Part shown: positions 15,732-25,294 of the stretch, in pieces
Layout of the letters: each line of letters starts with the position of its first letter
Position numbering within the stretch: the stretch's first letter is position 1
Source of the DNA: Candidatus Paenibacillus intestinavium
GTDB taxonomy: Bacteria > Bacillota > Bacilli > Paenibacillales > Paenibacillaceae
Assembly: GCA_019113605.1 (NCBI GenBank)
Contig: DXHF01000480.1
Coordinates: 1-32,892, forward strand
Length of the DNA stretch: 32,892 bases
Direction of reading: 5' to 3'
Notes under the pieces: generated by a model
What the model saw: only the letters and a program-made list of their open reading frames with translations
Told to the model about the DNA's origin: nothing
Databases searched by the model: none
Program-made: the position numbers and the translations under genes

Positions 15732-18700
15732 ATGAGAAAATTAATACAATCGAAGACGGGTAAGAAAGTAATCGCTATCGCTTTAACTTGCACGCTTTCA
15801 ATTAGCGTTTTTGCAGTGCCGATGCCTTTAGTGGCAAAGGCTGCAGAAGGAGACGCCATCATCTTTAAGACACAGTCAAGCGGCATATTTGAAGGAATGC
15901 CGTTGTTTGATGGTGTTCCCGAGCATTTGAATGAGTTCGTAGATACATATTTCGAATATACGGGACTTGAAGGTCCTGCGGTGTATGTAACGGGGTCAAG
16001 AAATCATTATACGCTTAAGGAAGGACAAAATGCAGGAAAGAAAATTCCAGGAACACTTTCTGCTGCTGATAATGTACAGGGGGTATCAACTGATTTTCCT
16101 GCGCTTGTCGGCATGGGACAGACATGGAACAAAGAGCTACTAGCAGAGATCGGTAGTGTAATGGGCAGTGAGAAAATAAGTCAGCTGAAAGTTAAGCAAG
16201 GTGATTCTAATATTCATGGAGGAGTGAATGCCTCAGCTTCTGTTGCCTTTACTGTCGTTAGTGATATGCGTATTAATCCGCTTAGCGGACGGTTTGACGA
16301 AGGTTTTTCTGAGGACCCATTTATGGCAGCAGAGCTAATTGATAGCATGGCGAGTGGATTAAGTGGGGTGGATCAAGAAGAAAGCAACGATGGCTTTTGG
16401 ATGAGAGCAGCTGTTGGAACAAAGCATTTTTCCGTTTATAATGCGCAATGGTATCGATTTGGTACGAGTACAATTGCTAGTCCAAGAGCAATTTTTGAAT
16501 ATCAAACGCTAAGTCCGATTAAAGCACTAGCATCAGGCTCGGTAGCGGGGGTTATGACATCTTACGGGATGACGAATGGTGTGCCCAACATTATTTCTCC
16601 ATACCAACGCTATGCCAATGAGCAATCTCGTTTCGGTGTATACAGCTCACCAGATTATAATGGTGATGAGCATACGTTCAATACATCAATGTCCAATGGT
16701 TATGATACGAGCTACACTAAAGATCGAACTTTGGCGAATGTATTGATGGCGCTAGCAAAGTCCAATGCTGGTCGTCCGAGTCCAAGTGAAGCAAGCGGTA
16801 ATGAAGACGTTGCAGCACTAGTTGCAGCTGTAAGAGAGGGAGCATATGGAATTACGGCAGACGATCTAATTGAGGCGGCACGTCCTCATGTGAATCAGCT
16901 TGTACGCTTAGGGATTTTCAATGAAACAGATGATAATGGAATTCCGAAATTTTATCCATTTGCCAAGGATGCGCTAGATGTACGTACGGATGCTCCAGCT
17001 ACATATGCACTGCCGGAGCATCAGGAGGTAGCGCTTAAGGCGGCTCAAGAAAGTATTGTACTACTGAAAAATGACGGTGTTCTGCCATTAGATACGGATA
17101 AAAAGGCGGCAGTTTCAGGTATGTATGCAGATGCCCGCTTCAAGACTACTTATTCCGTAGGAAATACACCTGATATTCCGAACTCTGGAGACTCACCTTT
17201 GCTTTCTATTATTAAACAAATCGGAGCAGATCATGTTACCTATGATCTAGGTGGAAAGATTATTGCATTAACATCTAAGGAGAATGGAGAAGTTGTTACT
17301 GCGGATCTTAGTGCAAATGTAGAAGAAGGTTCTCAGCTTATTACAACGAGTGACCCGCTAGATACTACTCAAAACGCACAGTTATTCAGAGTAATTGATC
17401 TAGGTCAGGGTGGCATTAATCTATTGTCACTAGCGAACAATCGTTTTGTTACATCGCCAACAGGCAACGCTTCGAATGCGAATAATTTAAAGGTAAAAAA
17501 TACAGATGCTACGCCTTTGAATTTGACGAATAACGATTGGAATCTAGCTGAAATGAGCGGCTCAACGAGCACAATTCCATCTCGATTGAGAATGGAACGT
17601 AATGACGATGATACGTTATCCTTTATCACTAACGGTTATCGCTCAGGCTTTAGTGGAGAGTTTGCTGACTGGTATTATTCGAACGGTCGCATTGTAACGA
17701 TAGAGGATCATAAGCTAACCGTACCTTCGACTCCACTTGGAGACGCAGCTAGTGCAGCGGATCGCTCAGATGCTGTGAAATTTGAAGGGACTGTGGTGAA
17801 GGAAGTAGGAGAGGATGCAATAGAACGTGCGTTCATCGATGATTATGCTGTTGTCTTCGTAGGGGCAATTCCACGTCATAGTGCTGGGGAAGGAAATGAT
17901 CGCTCAAGCCTGTATATGGGTGAGGACGATTATGAGCTAGTGAATACAGTATCAGCGGCATTTGCAGCAGAAGGTAAGAAAACAATTGTCGTAGTCAAAT
18001 CTAGCTTCCCTGTAGGGATGGAAGAAATACAAAATAATCCGAATGTATCAGCTATTGTATATCAGCCATATGGTGGACAATACGATTCCCATGCATTGGC
18101 ACAGGTGTTATACGGTGACTATGCTCCAACGGGACGCTTGTCATCAACATGGTATGCAGACATGTCAGCTTTTGATGAAATTAGTGCATATTCAATTCCT
18201 GACAGCTTTCCAGATCATAAGCTTGGTGTAAATATTGACCCGCGCTATACGATCGATATGACAAACGCTGATCCAATTGAATCAAAGCTTACGTATATGT
18301 ATACGAGTGCACCAGTAACCTATGAATTTGGTTATGGCTTATCGTATAGTGAATTCAGTTACAGTGAGTTGCTGGCTCCAGCAAATGTGACTGACAATGA
18401 AGCGATCACTATTTCTGTAGATGTAACGAATGATGGTGCAGTGGATACAGCTGAAGTTGTCCAACTATACGTTAGTAATGAGCAATCCGCTTATGCAGAG
18501 TCTGCACCAGCTAAGAAGCTGGCTGCCTTTGAAAAGGTTGAGCTAGCAGCGGGGGAGACAAAAACTGTAGTATTGACGGTTGATCCACAAGATTTCGCCA
18601 TTTGGGATGTGAACAAAGGTGACTTTATCGTTGAAAGCGGCACATACAGTATAATGATTGGAGCTTCATCCGATGATATTCACTTATCTCAGGATGTAGT

Positions 18701-20435
18701 CATAGTGGGGTCAGATGTTGCAACATTAGAGGCTTATCGTACGCTTAACGTATTCGACCATTCATTTGCATCGGATAATGTGAAATATTATGAGGTATCG
18801 AAAGAACGTACAGCTATTAATCTTAAGGATAAAAAGACTGTTGGTGGCTATTATGCAGTAGGATCGAAGATCAATGATTCATGGACTGCTCTACCTAAAG
18901 TTGATTTGACAGACGCCAAGCAAGTAACGGCACGTGTAGCATCGGATGCAAGTGGTGGTATTATTACACTTCATACAGGATCGCCGAATAACGCACCTAT
19001 CGCGATATTGGATGTACCTGAGACAGAACCAGTATCCTACACAATTGAAAATGCAGACGTTGCAGTAACTGAGCTTGGTTATACAGATATTACTGTTGAT
19101 CTTAGCAATACGAGCATAACTGGAGTTCACGATCTATACATCGTGTTTAAGGCAGCAGATCTAAGAATTGATAGCCTGTCCTTCCAGACCACGACAACTA
19201 TTGTAACAAGCAGTATAATCCGAGCAGGTCAGGTTAATCCTCAAGTAGTGGTTCAATCTGACAGAGTACCTTTCGGTGCGGATACTACTAATTTAAGCAG
19301 CTGGCTTCTTGATGAAAAATCGAGTGGACTTGTTCTAGAATCGATCAATGTCAATGAGTCAGCATTACAAGCGACTGTGCAATTCACTGGAACGGCTCGC
19401 TCAGGCGGCACCATTTCATTGTCAGCTAAGGCAGCTGCTTTTGATGGATATACGCAGGATAGCAATGCGTTATCGCTGACAATAAGAACAAGTGGTGGAG
19501 GTACATCAATTACTGAACCAGAGGTAACGCCAACACCTACCGAGAAACCTGAGCCTGAGGCACCAGAATCCGTATGGCCAATTGCTCAAGTAAGAGCAGT
19601 TACATCGGTAGAGCAAGAGCTACTAAACTCTATTAAGTTGCAAGGTGTAATGATTGCAGGTGATGCTGTTGCGATTTCAACAGCGGATACATTAGACGGT
19701 TATGCATTAGCAGAAGTTAACATTACTAATGTTAGTGACTTAACTATTACAGCATTTGCTAGATTGAATGCAGATGGAACATTGACTCCAGCGCCTAGTA
19801 AAATGACGATAAATGCTAATGGACAGGTGCAAATTGATACATTAGTTTCTTCTGCTGGCATATATGTACCAATTTCGGTGAATCGAAGCTTTGTTGATGT
19901 TCCTGCAAATGCGTGGTATGCGACCTATATTGCTCAAGCTAGCAGTATGCTGCTAATGAATGGTGTAAGCAGTAACGCGATGAAGCCACTAGATAAGACA
20001 ACTACTGCACATACATTAATGGTTGCGTTAAATGTGTTAGGACTAACACCAGAAAAAGCTACAAACGACCGGAAATGGTATGATGCTGTGTTGAGAACGG
20101 CAGCGGAAAATGACTTGACGGTATCTAGTTATACCAATGCTGAAGCAACGATCTCAAGACAGGGAGTTGCTGCAATATTGAAGCAAGTACTTAACTTTGC
20201 AGAGATTGAAGCAGAGCTGTCACAATCTGAAATAGCCCAGTTGCTCAAAGGTTACTCCGATATGGACAGTGCATCAGTAGAAGACAAAAAAGCTATGGCC
20301 ATTATGGTGAAGTACGGTATCTTCAATGGTAAGACCAATAATAAACTAGCACCAACGGATGAGCTAACAAGAGCCGAGTTAGCTACGGTAGCTTTGCGTA
20401 CACGTCAAGTAATAAATGAGCAAATAACCGAATAA
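15732..20435 (+). CDS. Secreted SLH-anchored GH3 beta-glycosidase with inserted beta-trefoil domain
   Basis: This 1567-residue protein has a signal peptide (about 1-38) and a GH3 N-domain (about 50-355: DMRINPLSGRFDEGFSEDP, GTKHF, MTSYGMTNGVP). The likely nucleophile is D308 in SSPDY, where most GH3 enzymes have SDW. The GH3 C-domain carries AGEGNDRSSL, with candidate acid/base E720, and is interrupted at about 507-657 by a fascin-like beta-trefoil. A fibronectin-like domain (about 866-985, FGYGLSYSEF), a CBM6-like sandwich (about 1030-1153), an Ig-like region, a P/E/T linker (about 1254-1280) and three weak SLH repeats (about 1384-1567) follow. It is a wall-bound exo-beta-glycosidase, with the sugar not determinable. 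ATG 15732 follows GAAAGGGTGAG (15715-15725). Confidence 0.85.
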   Translation: MRKLIQSKTGKKVIAIALTCTLSISVFAVPMPLVAKAAEGDAIIFKTQSSGIFEGMPLFDGVPEHLNEFVDTYFEYTGLEGPAVYVTGSRNHYTLKEGQNAGKKIPGTLSAADNVQGVSTDFPALVGMGQTWNKELLAEIGSVMGSEKISQLKVKQGDSNIHGGVNASASVAFTVVSDMRINPLSGRFDEGFSEDPFMAAELIDSMASGLSGVDQEESNDGFWMRAAVGTKHFSVYNAQWYRFGTSTIASPRAIFEYQTLSPIKALASGSVAGVMTSYGMTNGVPNIISPYQRYANEQSRFGVYSSPDYNGDEHTFNTSMSNGYDTSYTKDRTLANVLMALAKSNAGRPSPSEASGNEDVAALVAAVREGAYGITADDLIEAARPHVNQLVRLGIFNETDDNGIPKFYPFAKDALDVRTDAPATYALPEHQEVALKAAQESIVLLKNDGVLPLDTDKKAAVSGMYADARFKTTYSVGNTPDIPNSGDSPLLSIIKQIGADHVTYDLGGKIIALTSKENGEVVTADLSANVEEGSQLITTSDPLDTTQNAQLFRVIDLGQGGINLLSLANNRFVTSPTGNASNANNLKVKNTDATPLNLTNNDWNLAEMSGSTSTIPSRLRMERNDDDTLSFITNGYRSGFSGEFADWYYSNGRIVTIEDHKLTVPSTPLGDAASAADRSDAVKFEGTVVKEVGEDAIERAFIDDYAVVFVGAIPRHSAGEGNDRSSLYMGEDDYELVNTVSAAFAAEGKKTIVVVKSSFPVGMEEIQNNPNVSAIVYQPYGGQYDSHALAQVLYGDYAPTGRLSSTWYADMSAFDEISAYSIPDSFPDHKLGVNIDPRYTIDMTNADPIESKLTYMYTSAPVTYEFGYGLSYSEFSYSELLAPANVTDNEAITISVDVTNDGAVDTAEVVQLYVSNEQSAYAESAPAKKLAAFEKVELAAGETKTVVLTVDPQDFAIWDVNKGDFIVESGTYSIMIGASSDDIHLSQDVVIVGSDVATLEAYRTLNVFDHSFASDNVKYYEVSKERTAINLKDKKTVGGYYAVGSKINDSWTALPKVDLTDAKQVTARVASDASGGIITLHTGSPNNAPIAILDVPETEPVSYTIENADVAVTELGYTDITVDLSNTSITGVHDLYIVFKAADLRIDSLSFQTTTTIVTSSIIRAGQVNPQVVVQSDRVPFGADTTNLSSWLLDEKSSGLVLESINVNESALQATVQFTGTARSGGTISLSAKAAAFDGYTQDSNALSLTIRTSGGGTSITEPEVTPTPTEKPEPEAPESVWPIAQVRAVTSVEQELLNSIKLQGVMIAGDAVAISTADTLDGYALAEVNITNVSDLTITAFARLNADGTLTPAPSKMTINANGQVQIDTLVSSAGIYVPISVNRSFVDVPANAWYATYIAQASSMLLMNGVSSNAMKPLDKTTTAHTLMVALNVLGLTPEKATNDRKWYDAVLRTAAENDLTVSSYTNAEATISRQGVAAILKQVLNFAEIEAELSQSEIAQLLKGYSDMDSASVEDKKAMAIMVKYGIFNGKTNNKLAPTDELTRAELATVALRTRQVINEQITE

Positions 20436-20446
20436 TATGAGTTACC

Positions 20447-20496
20447 ACCCGCTAGGTGACGCTTTTTAGCAATTGCGCCTTAGCGGGTCTTTTTTA
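20447..20496 (+). terminator. Intrinsic terminator after the GH3 gene
   Basis: ACCCGCTA (20447-20454) pairs with TAGCGGGT (20481-20488), extended inward by GG/CC with a bulge, followed by a long T-rich tract. It separates the GH3 gene from the second two-component operon. Confidence 0.85.
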
Positions 20497-20512
20497 TTTT
20501 TTTTGAAAACAT

Positions 20513-20572
20513 AAAAATGCGGTATTGACCTAAAAAAACCGCGCTTCTTCCCTTCTAGTCCTCTGTTATAAT
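20513..20572 (+). promoter_or_regulatory. Promoter of the second two-component operon (shared motif)
   Basis: AAAAATGCGGTAT (20513-20525), 15 nt, GCGCTT (20541-20546), then an extended -10 TGTTATAAT ending at 20572. No usable -35 is present. The same arrangement precedes the importer and GH3 genes, which suggests autoregulation by the operon's own response regulator. Confidence 0.6.
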
Positions 20573-20602
20573 GATGATAAACTATAGAAAAGGAAGTCTG
20601 CT

Positions 20603-22390
20603 ATGAAGTTAGGACTACTGCGCAGTTTTTCTGGAGTCCTGCGCCAATCTAGAATTAGAAGAAGGTTTTTTGGTGCAATGATTCTAGTGTCGCTCCCACC
20701 ATTGATCATTCTCGGATACTTATCTTTTAATATTGCGAAGGAAACGCTCGTTGAGAATCATCTAGAAAGAAATTCGGGCTATTTACAAACTGCTAGTGAA
20801 GTAACAGACCTCTTAATGAGTAACATTATTAATATGAATCGCATTATTCTTTCTAGTGAAGAACTGAGGGATGAGTTATACGCCAGTGGAGCGAATGAAG
20901 GCAATAAGCAGGAATTCCTTAATGTTCGTACTGCAAATAAACTTCAAAATATTGTGGTTGCCAATTTATTCGATACGCAAAACATTGAATCGATATGCCT
21001 ATTTGATCGTAATTTTCGCTCGGTTTGCTATGGGAGATCTGAGCAGGCAGGTAATTATGGGACTGACGAGACAAGAATGCAAATCATGAATACGCAGTGG
21101 TACAGCGAGGCAGTTCGTGCCAAGGGAAAAGAAGTGTTTTTCGGTTATAATGTTTTGGAAAAGTCGTTAGAAAGCAATTCTTTTTCGAGCGTAAAGCTTT
21201 TGCGTGATCCAAATCGACTTAGCGAAGATATGATCGGATTGCTAGTTATTAATATTAATAAGTCAATTTTTGACCAAGCGGTTATTGGTAGTGGACAAAA
21301 TGGTTTTCTCGTCATGGATGCGTTTCATACTCCAGAACCGATTACAGTGTATGATCTGTCTCCTGAATTGACAGCTAGCATTGGATTAGGCAATTCGCTG
21401 GATACGACAGTTGGCAGGCTACAATCTGCGGGGTATATTGTCAGCCAAATTACGAACGCGACAACGGGCTGGAGATTTATTGATTATGTCGAAATGAAAA
21501 CGCTGTTAAGTCAATCGGATCGAATTGGCGCGATGACATTGCTAATAGCTGCACTTATGGCGGGTATTGCGCTGTTAGTTTCTTATATTGTATCCGGTAC
21601 TGTTACGCGGCCCTTGCTGCAGCTCAAGAAAATGATTGTAGATTGGGCAAAGGGGAGTCCTATGAATGCTCTTACGTTAAGTGAACCGTTTGCAGCTGAC
21701 GAAGTAGGTGTTATTGGTCAAACCTTTCAAAGAATGGTCGTTACTAATCAGCAATTAAGTGAAAGCTTGCTTCAATCTCAGCTAAAGGAACGTGAGGCGG
21801 AGCTTCGATCGCTATTGTCGCAGATTAAGCCGCATTTTCTATATAATACGTTGGACTCTATCTACTTTATGGCTCTTCTAGAGGAGAAGGAGGATATCGC
21901 TCAAATGGCGCTTTCACTTTCGGAAAGCTTCAAGCTTAGTCTTAATAAGGGTAAAGAGCTGATTCCTGTCTTTAAGGAGCTGAAACATATCGAGCATTAT
22001 ATGATTATTCAAGGTATGCGCTATGACAACCGATTCCAGTATATAGAAGAAGTTGAAGATGAAATAAAGTCTTATGAAATTATGAAGCTGCTGCTTCAGC
22101 CATTGGTAGAAAATGCGATGTATCATGGCTTGGAGCCGAAGGAAGGAGAAGGAATGATTCGCCTTACAGGACGAAGAGATGGAGAATTTCTTGTGTTCAC
22201 TGTCACCGACAATGGAGTTGGCATGGAAGATGTTCAGAAGACCGAACAGGGATACGGTATCCGAAATGTGCGTGAGCGATTAAGTCTGTTTTACGGCGGG
22301 CAAAGCAAATTTATTATTAAAAGTAAGGTTAACGAAGGCACTCACATTGAATTAAGGTTTCCTCATCAGGACAGGAAGGGTGACGATTGA
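20603..22390 (+). CDS. YesM-type two-component sensor histidine kinase
   Basis: This is a 595-residue membrane kinase with TM1 near residues 22-44, an extracellular sensor of roughly 260 residues, TM2 near 310-333, HAMP (TVTRPLLQLKKM), His_kinase and ATPase domains. QIKPHFLYN gives the phosphoacceptor at about H411. DNGVGM starts near 537 and GYGIRNVRERL near 552. AAAAGGAAG at 20588-20596 supports ATG 20603. It heads a kinase-regulator-binding protein operon under a shared-motif promoter. It is a paralogue of the kinase at 446-2272, but its sensor region looks different, so it probably reads another signal, possibly through the binding lipoprotein encoded two genes on. Confidence 0.9.
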   Translation: MKLGLLRSFSGVLRQSRIRRRFFGAMILVSLPPLIILGYLSFNIAKETLVENHLERNSGYLQTASEVTDLLMSNIINMNRIILSSEELRDELYASGANEGNKQEFLNVRTANKLQNIVVANLFDTQNIESICLFDRNFRSVCYGRSEQAGNYGTDETRMQIMNTQWYSEAVRAKGKEVFFGYNVLEKSLESNSFSSVKLLRDPNRLSEDMIGLLVININKSIFDQAVIGSGQNGFLVMDAFHTPEPITVYDLSPELTASIGLGNSLDTTVGRLQSAGYIVSQITNATTGWRFIDYVEMKTLLSQSDRIGAMTLLIAALMAGIALLVSYIVSGTVTRPLLQLKKMIVDWAKGSPMNALTLSEPFAADEVGVIGQTFQRMVVTNQQLSESLLQSQLKEREAELRSLLSQIKPHFLYNTLDSIYFMALLEEKEDIAQMALSLSESFKLSLNKGKELIPVFKELKHIEHYMIIQGMRYDNRFQYIEEVEDEIKSYEIMKLLLQPLVENAMYHGLEPKEGEGMIRLTGRRDGEFLVFTVTDNGVGMEDVQKTEQGYGIRNVRERLSLFYGGQSKFIIKSKVNEGTHIELRFPHQDRKGDD

Positions 22391-22392
22391 AT

Positions 22393-23871
22393 ATGCTTAA
22401 AGCAGTGTTATTCGATGATGAACATATTGTGCTTAAGGGGCTAATGAAGCTCATCAAATGGTCAGAGTGTGGGGTCGAGCTTGTCGCAACTGCGCAAAAT
22501 GGGAAGACTGCGCTGGAGGCGGTTAGACTGTTTAAACCAGATATTGTTTTGACGGACATTCGGATGCCTGGAATCGATGGACTTGAGCTAATTCGAACAA
22601 TACGGGAAGAAGCTCCCAATACAGTCTGTATTGTTTTTAGTGGATACAACGAATATGACTACGTAAAAACAGCGATTAATTTGGGTGTCATTGATTATTT
22701 GGAAAAGCCTATTACATTAGAAAAAATACGCGAAGCGATTAATAAGGCAGTCCATCATATTTATGAACGGTCGGAAATGACGGAATTGAAAAAGCAAAGT
22801 AACCAAAGAATTATAGAGCAAACCACATTGGACCTAATTATTAAAGGCGAGGCTGCTGTGTCTAATTGGTTGGACAATGTTGGAGCAGAGTCGCAGTCAG
22901 TTACAGCCGTAACTGTGCTGGCAAGCTCAGACGAACAATTTCGCTTCGTTGATGATTCATCGTACCATACGATTTATGTTCGTAACGGTGAAGAGAATGT
23001 TATTGTATTGTTTCATTATCATATGCAAAGTGAGGCATGGAAGCAGCAATTGAATGCTTTGAGTGATGTACTTGTTGGTTCGGGAAAGACCTATAATCTA
23101 TTGGGTGAAGCCTCCAAAAGCTATAAGGAAGCTCTTCATGCTTTTCGTTATGGACGGTATTTGGAAGGTAACGGCTGGGTGTCCTTTGATGATCTGGAGG
23201 ATCCCAATACCGTTCAGCCGAATAGGTCGGAAAAGGAAGAGGCACTGCTTTTTGATCTAAGGCTTGGTAATAAACAGGAGTTTATGGGGAAACTCGACAC
23301 TTATCTGGATGATTTCAAAAAAAGAGTGATCGATCCCGATATTGCTGAGATGGAGTTGCTAAAGCTTATTTTTCAGTGCATGGATGCAGCTAAGGAAACA
23401 GGAGGAGATCCTTCAGAAATTTTCCCTCAAGGATATATGTCACAAAAGGAGCTACGTAACAAGAAGACAAGAGAAGAGGCGGTGCTATGGCTTCGACAAG
23501 AGCTAGAGCAAATTATTGACTGGGTAGCCGGGATCAGGCAAAAATCGAAGCATTCCGCTGTAGAAAAAGCTCTTCGCTATATGGAGGAGCATTACGGTCG
23601 CGATTTGACACAGCAGGAGATTGCAAGTCACGTTAATATGAACGTTACTTACTTCAGCTTATTGTTCAAGGAGCAAATGGAATTATCTTATATTAAATAC
23701 TTAACAAAAATTCGTATGGAGAAGGCAAAAGGATTTCTAATGGAAGGGATGACTATTCAGGAGATCAGTGAACGGGTAGGGTACTATCATGCTAGACATT
23801 TTACTGAGGTATTCAAAAAATATGTCGGTTTGACACCAGGACAATACCGAATAAAGGGGAATGGGGCATGA
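22393..23871 (+). CDS. YesN-type response regulator with AraC DNA-binding domain
   Basis: This 492-residue partner of the kinase at 20603 has a receiver domain (about 1-120) with D8/D9, phosphoacceptor D55 (LTDIRMPG), S83 and K105. A variable middle region follows, then an AraC double helix-turn-helix at the C-terminus (about 390-490, MNVTYFSLLFKEQ and VFKKYVGLTPGQYR). I chose ATG 22393 because it gives the family-typical MLKAVLFDDE start. TTG 22387, which overlaps the kinase stop and is closer to GGAAGGG (22374-22380), is possible and would add two residues. It is the best candidate to bind the shared promoter motif upstream of GH3, of its own operon and of the importer. Confidence 0.9.
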   Translation: MLKAVLFDDEHIVLKGLMKLIKWSECGVELVATAQNGKTALEAVRLFKPDIVLTDIRMPGIDGLELIRTIREEAPNTVCIVFSGYNEYDYVKTAINLGVIDYLEKPITLEKIREAINKAVHHIYERSEMTELKKQSNQRIIEQTTLDLIIKGEAAVSNWLDNVGAESQSVTAVTVLASSDEQFRFVDDSSYHTIYVRNGEENVIVLFHYHMQSEAWKQQLNALSDVLVGSGKTYNLLGEASKSYKEALHAFRYGRYLEGNGWVSFDDLEDPNTVQPNRSEKEEALLFDLRLGNKQEFMGKLDTYLDDFKKRVIDPDIAEMELLKLIFQCMDAAKETGGDPSEIFPQGYMSQKELRNKKTREEAVLWLRQELEQIIDWVAGIRQKSKHSAVEKALRYMEEHYGRDLTQQEIASHVNMNVTYFSLLFKEQMELSYIKYLTKIRMEKAKGFLMEGMTIQEISERVGYYHARHFTEVFKKYVGLTPGQYRIKGNGA

Positions 23872-25175
23872 ATGCTAGGCTTATATGGAAGATTATGCTC
23901 ACTATCATCGTCTTTAACATACTAACAGCATGTAGTTATAAGCCAGATCAGGAAAAGTTGGAGCAGCCTTCTACTAATATCATCATGTATCTATCCTCCA
24001 ATAAGGAATTTGAAGGAAGTGCAAAAATAATTAGTGAGCTGGCTCATGAATATCAAGCTGAGACGCCGGGTATTGAATTTCAATTTGAAAATGTTGCCGA
24101 AAGTAATTTGAATCAGCGCGTTCAATTGCTAGCAGCAAGCAATGATCTGCCTGTGCTGTTCAGCTATCAGTCGGGTAAGCCGCTGCTAGATTTAATTCAT
24201 AGCGATGCTGTATTAAACTTGGAGGATACATTTACTGAGCTGGGCATTATCGACAAGCTTAATCCCGCTGCGGTGGAGCTGCTGAAATCGTATGCTAATG
24301 GCGAAGGTTTGTATGCGCTTCCGCTCGAGTTTAATATTGAAGGCTTCTGGTATAACAAAGAAATTTTTAAGCAACATGGCATTCAAATACCGCAAACATG
24401 GGACGAACTACTAGAGGCTTCAGGGAAGCTGTATGATAGTAGCGTTCAGCCGTTTGCAGTTGCAGGTAAGGATAAGTGGCCGATTACTAGACTAATTAAT
24501 GCTTACGCTATTCGCATGTACGGTGCGGATGTTATGGAGCGAGTGGATAAAGGAGAAATGTCGCTGACAAGTGCAGGGTTTATAGAAGCAGTAAAGACTG
24601 TGCAGATGATGGGGATCAAAGGGTATTTGGGAAAACGAGTGAATACGGTTGATATGGAAACATCTCTAAATGCTTTTCTACAAGGAAAGACGGCTATGTT
24701 TTATATGGGAAGCTGGCAGCTACGGGCATTCAATGACGAATCTCAGAACAAAATCGGTGAGGACGCCATTGGCTTTTTCAGTATTCCCCTTGTCGAAGGT
24801 GGAAGCGGCACATTGGATGAGTTTCCTGTAAATGCGGGCTTGACGACCTCCTTTTCAAAAGCTGCTTATACACCTGAGGTGGGTAATTGGATGAAATTTG
24901 TTTTTGAGCGATATGGAGATCGTGCCATGAGTGATCTAGGAATGGTTACAGGCTTTCAGGTTGAACATACACCAGCAGATCTTCCACCATTAACTAAGCT
25001 AGTTCAAGAAAAAATTAGCGGGGCAAAAAAAGGTGCACTATGGTTTGAAGCAAGGTTCAGTACCAATGCGCAGCTTCTCGCTTGGGATAATGCACAGCTA
25101 TTGGTGACCAATGAGGATTACACGCCGATTCAATACTTGACAGAGCTGCAGGAGGAGTTAAAGCGGGAACATTAA
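23868..25175 (+). CDS. Sugar-binding lipoprotein co-encoded with the two-component system
   Basis: This is a 435-residue family 1 extracellular solute-binding protein. The lipobox LTAC places the lipidated cysteine at residue 22. FWYNKEIFKQHGIQIPQTWDELLEA and FLQGKTAMFYMGSWQLRAF are typical of CUT1 binding proteins. Its ATG overlaps the regulator stop (ATGA, 23868-23871), so it is translationally coupled to the regulator and not to the permeases. A second binding protein with its own promoter precedes the permeases. This one may therefore present ligand to the kinase or serve as an alternate receptor for the importer. Its role as a sensor is an inference from gene order. Confidence 0.85.
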   Translation: MNARLIWKIMLTIIVFNILTACSYKPDQEKLEQPSTNIIMYLSSNKEFEGSAKIISELAHEYQAETPGIEFQFENVAESNLNQRVQLLAASNDLPVLFSYQSGKPLLDLIHSDAVLNLEDTFTELGIIDKLNPAAVELLKSYANGEGLYALPLEFNIEGFWYNKEIFKQHGIQIPQTWDELLEASGKLYDSSVQPFAVAGKDKWPITRLINAYAIRMYGADVMERVDKGEMSLTSAGFIEAVKTVQMMGIKGYLGKRVNTVDMETSLNAFLQGKTAMFYMGSWQLRAFNDESQNKIGEDAIGFFSIPLVEGGSGTLDEFPVNAGLTTSFSKAAYTPEVGNWMKFVFERYGDRAMSDLGMVTGFQVEHTPADLPPLTKLVQEKISGAKKGALWFEARFSTNAQLLAWDNAQLLVTNEDYTPIQYLTELQEELKREH

Positions 25176-25187
25176 TCGTTGTTCCTA

Positions 25188-25249
25188 AAAAATGCGGTAT
25201 CAAGACAAAAAATGAAGCGCTTATCGATTCGACTTAGACCCTTTAGAAT
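25188..25249 (+). promoter_or_regulatory. Promoter of the importer operon (shared motif)
   Basis: AAAAATGCGGTAT (25188-25200) is identical over 13 nt to the box at 20513. It is followed by 16 nt, GCGCTT (25217-25222), and a -10-like TAGAAT (25244-25249) without a good -35. This supports joint control of the importer with the second two-component operon. Confidence 0.6.
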
Positions 25250-25280
25250 TGAAATTGTAAGGATGTCAAAGACAATTTCA
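25250..25280 (+). other. 5' untranslated hairpin before the importer binding protein
   Basis: TGAAATTGT (25250-25258) pairs perfectly with ACAATTTCA (25272-25280) over a 13-nt loop, right against the CAGGGGG ribosome binding site. It may protect the transcript or tune translation. Binding-protein genes are often expressed at high levels. Confidence 0.5.
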
Positions 25281-25294
25281 CAGGGGGTAATAAA

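Noticed and set aside
25213..25227. TGAAGCGCTTATCG as a cre site at the importer promoter
   Set aside because: It lacks one A of the TGAAA half and lies in the -35 zone, where GCGCTT is better explained by the shared activator motif.
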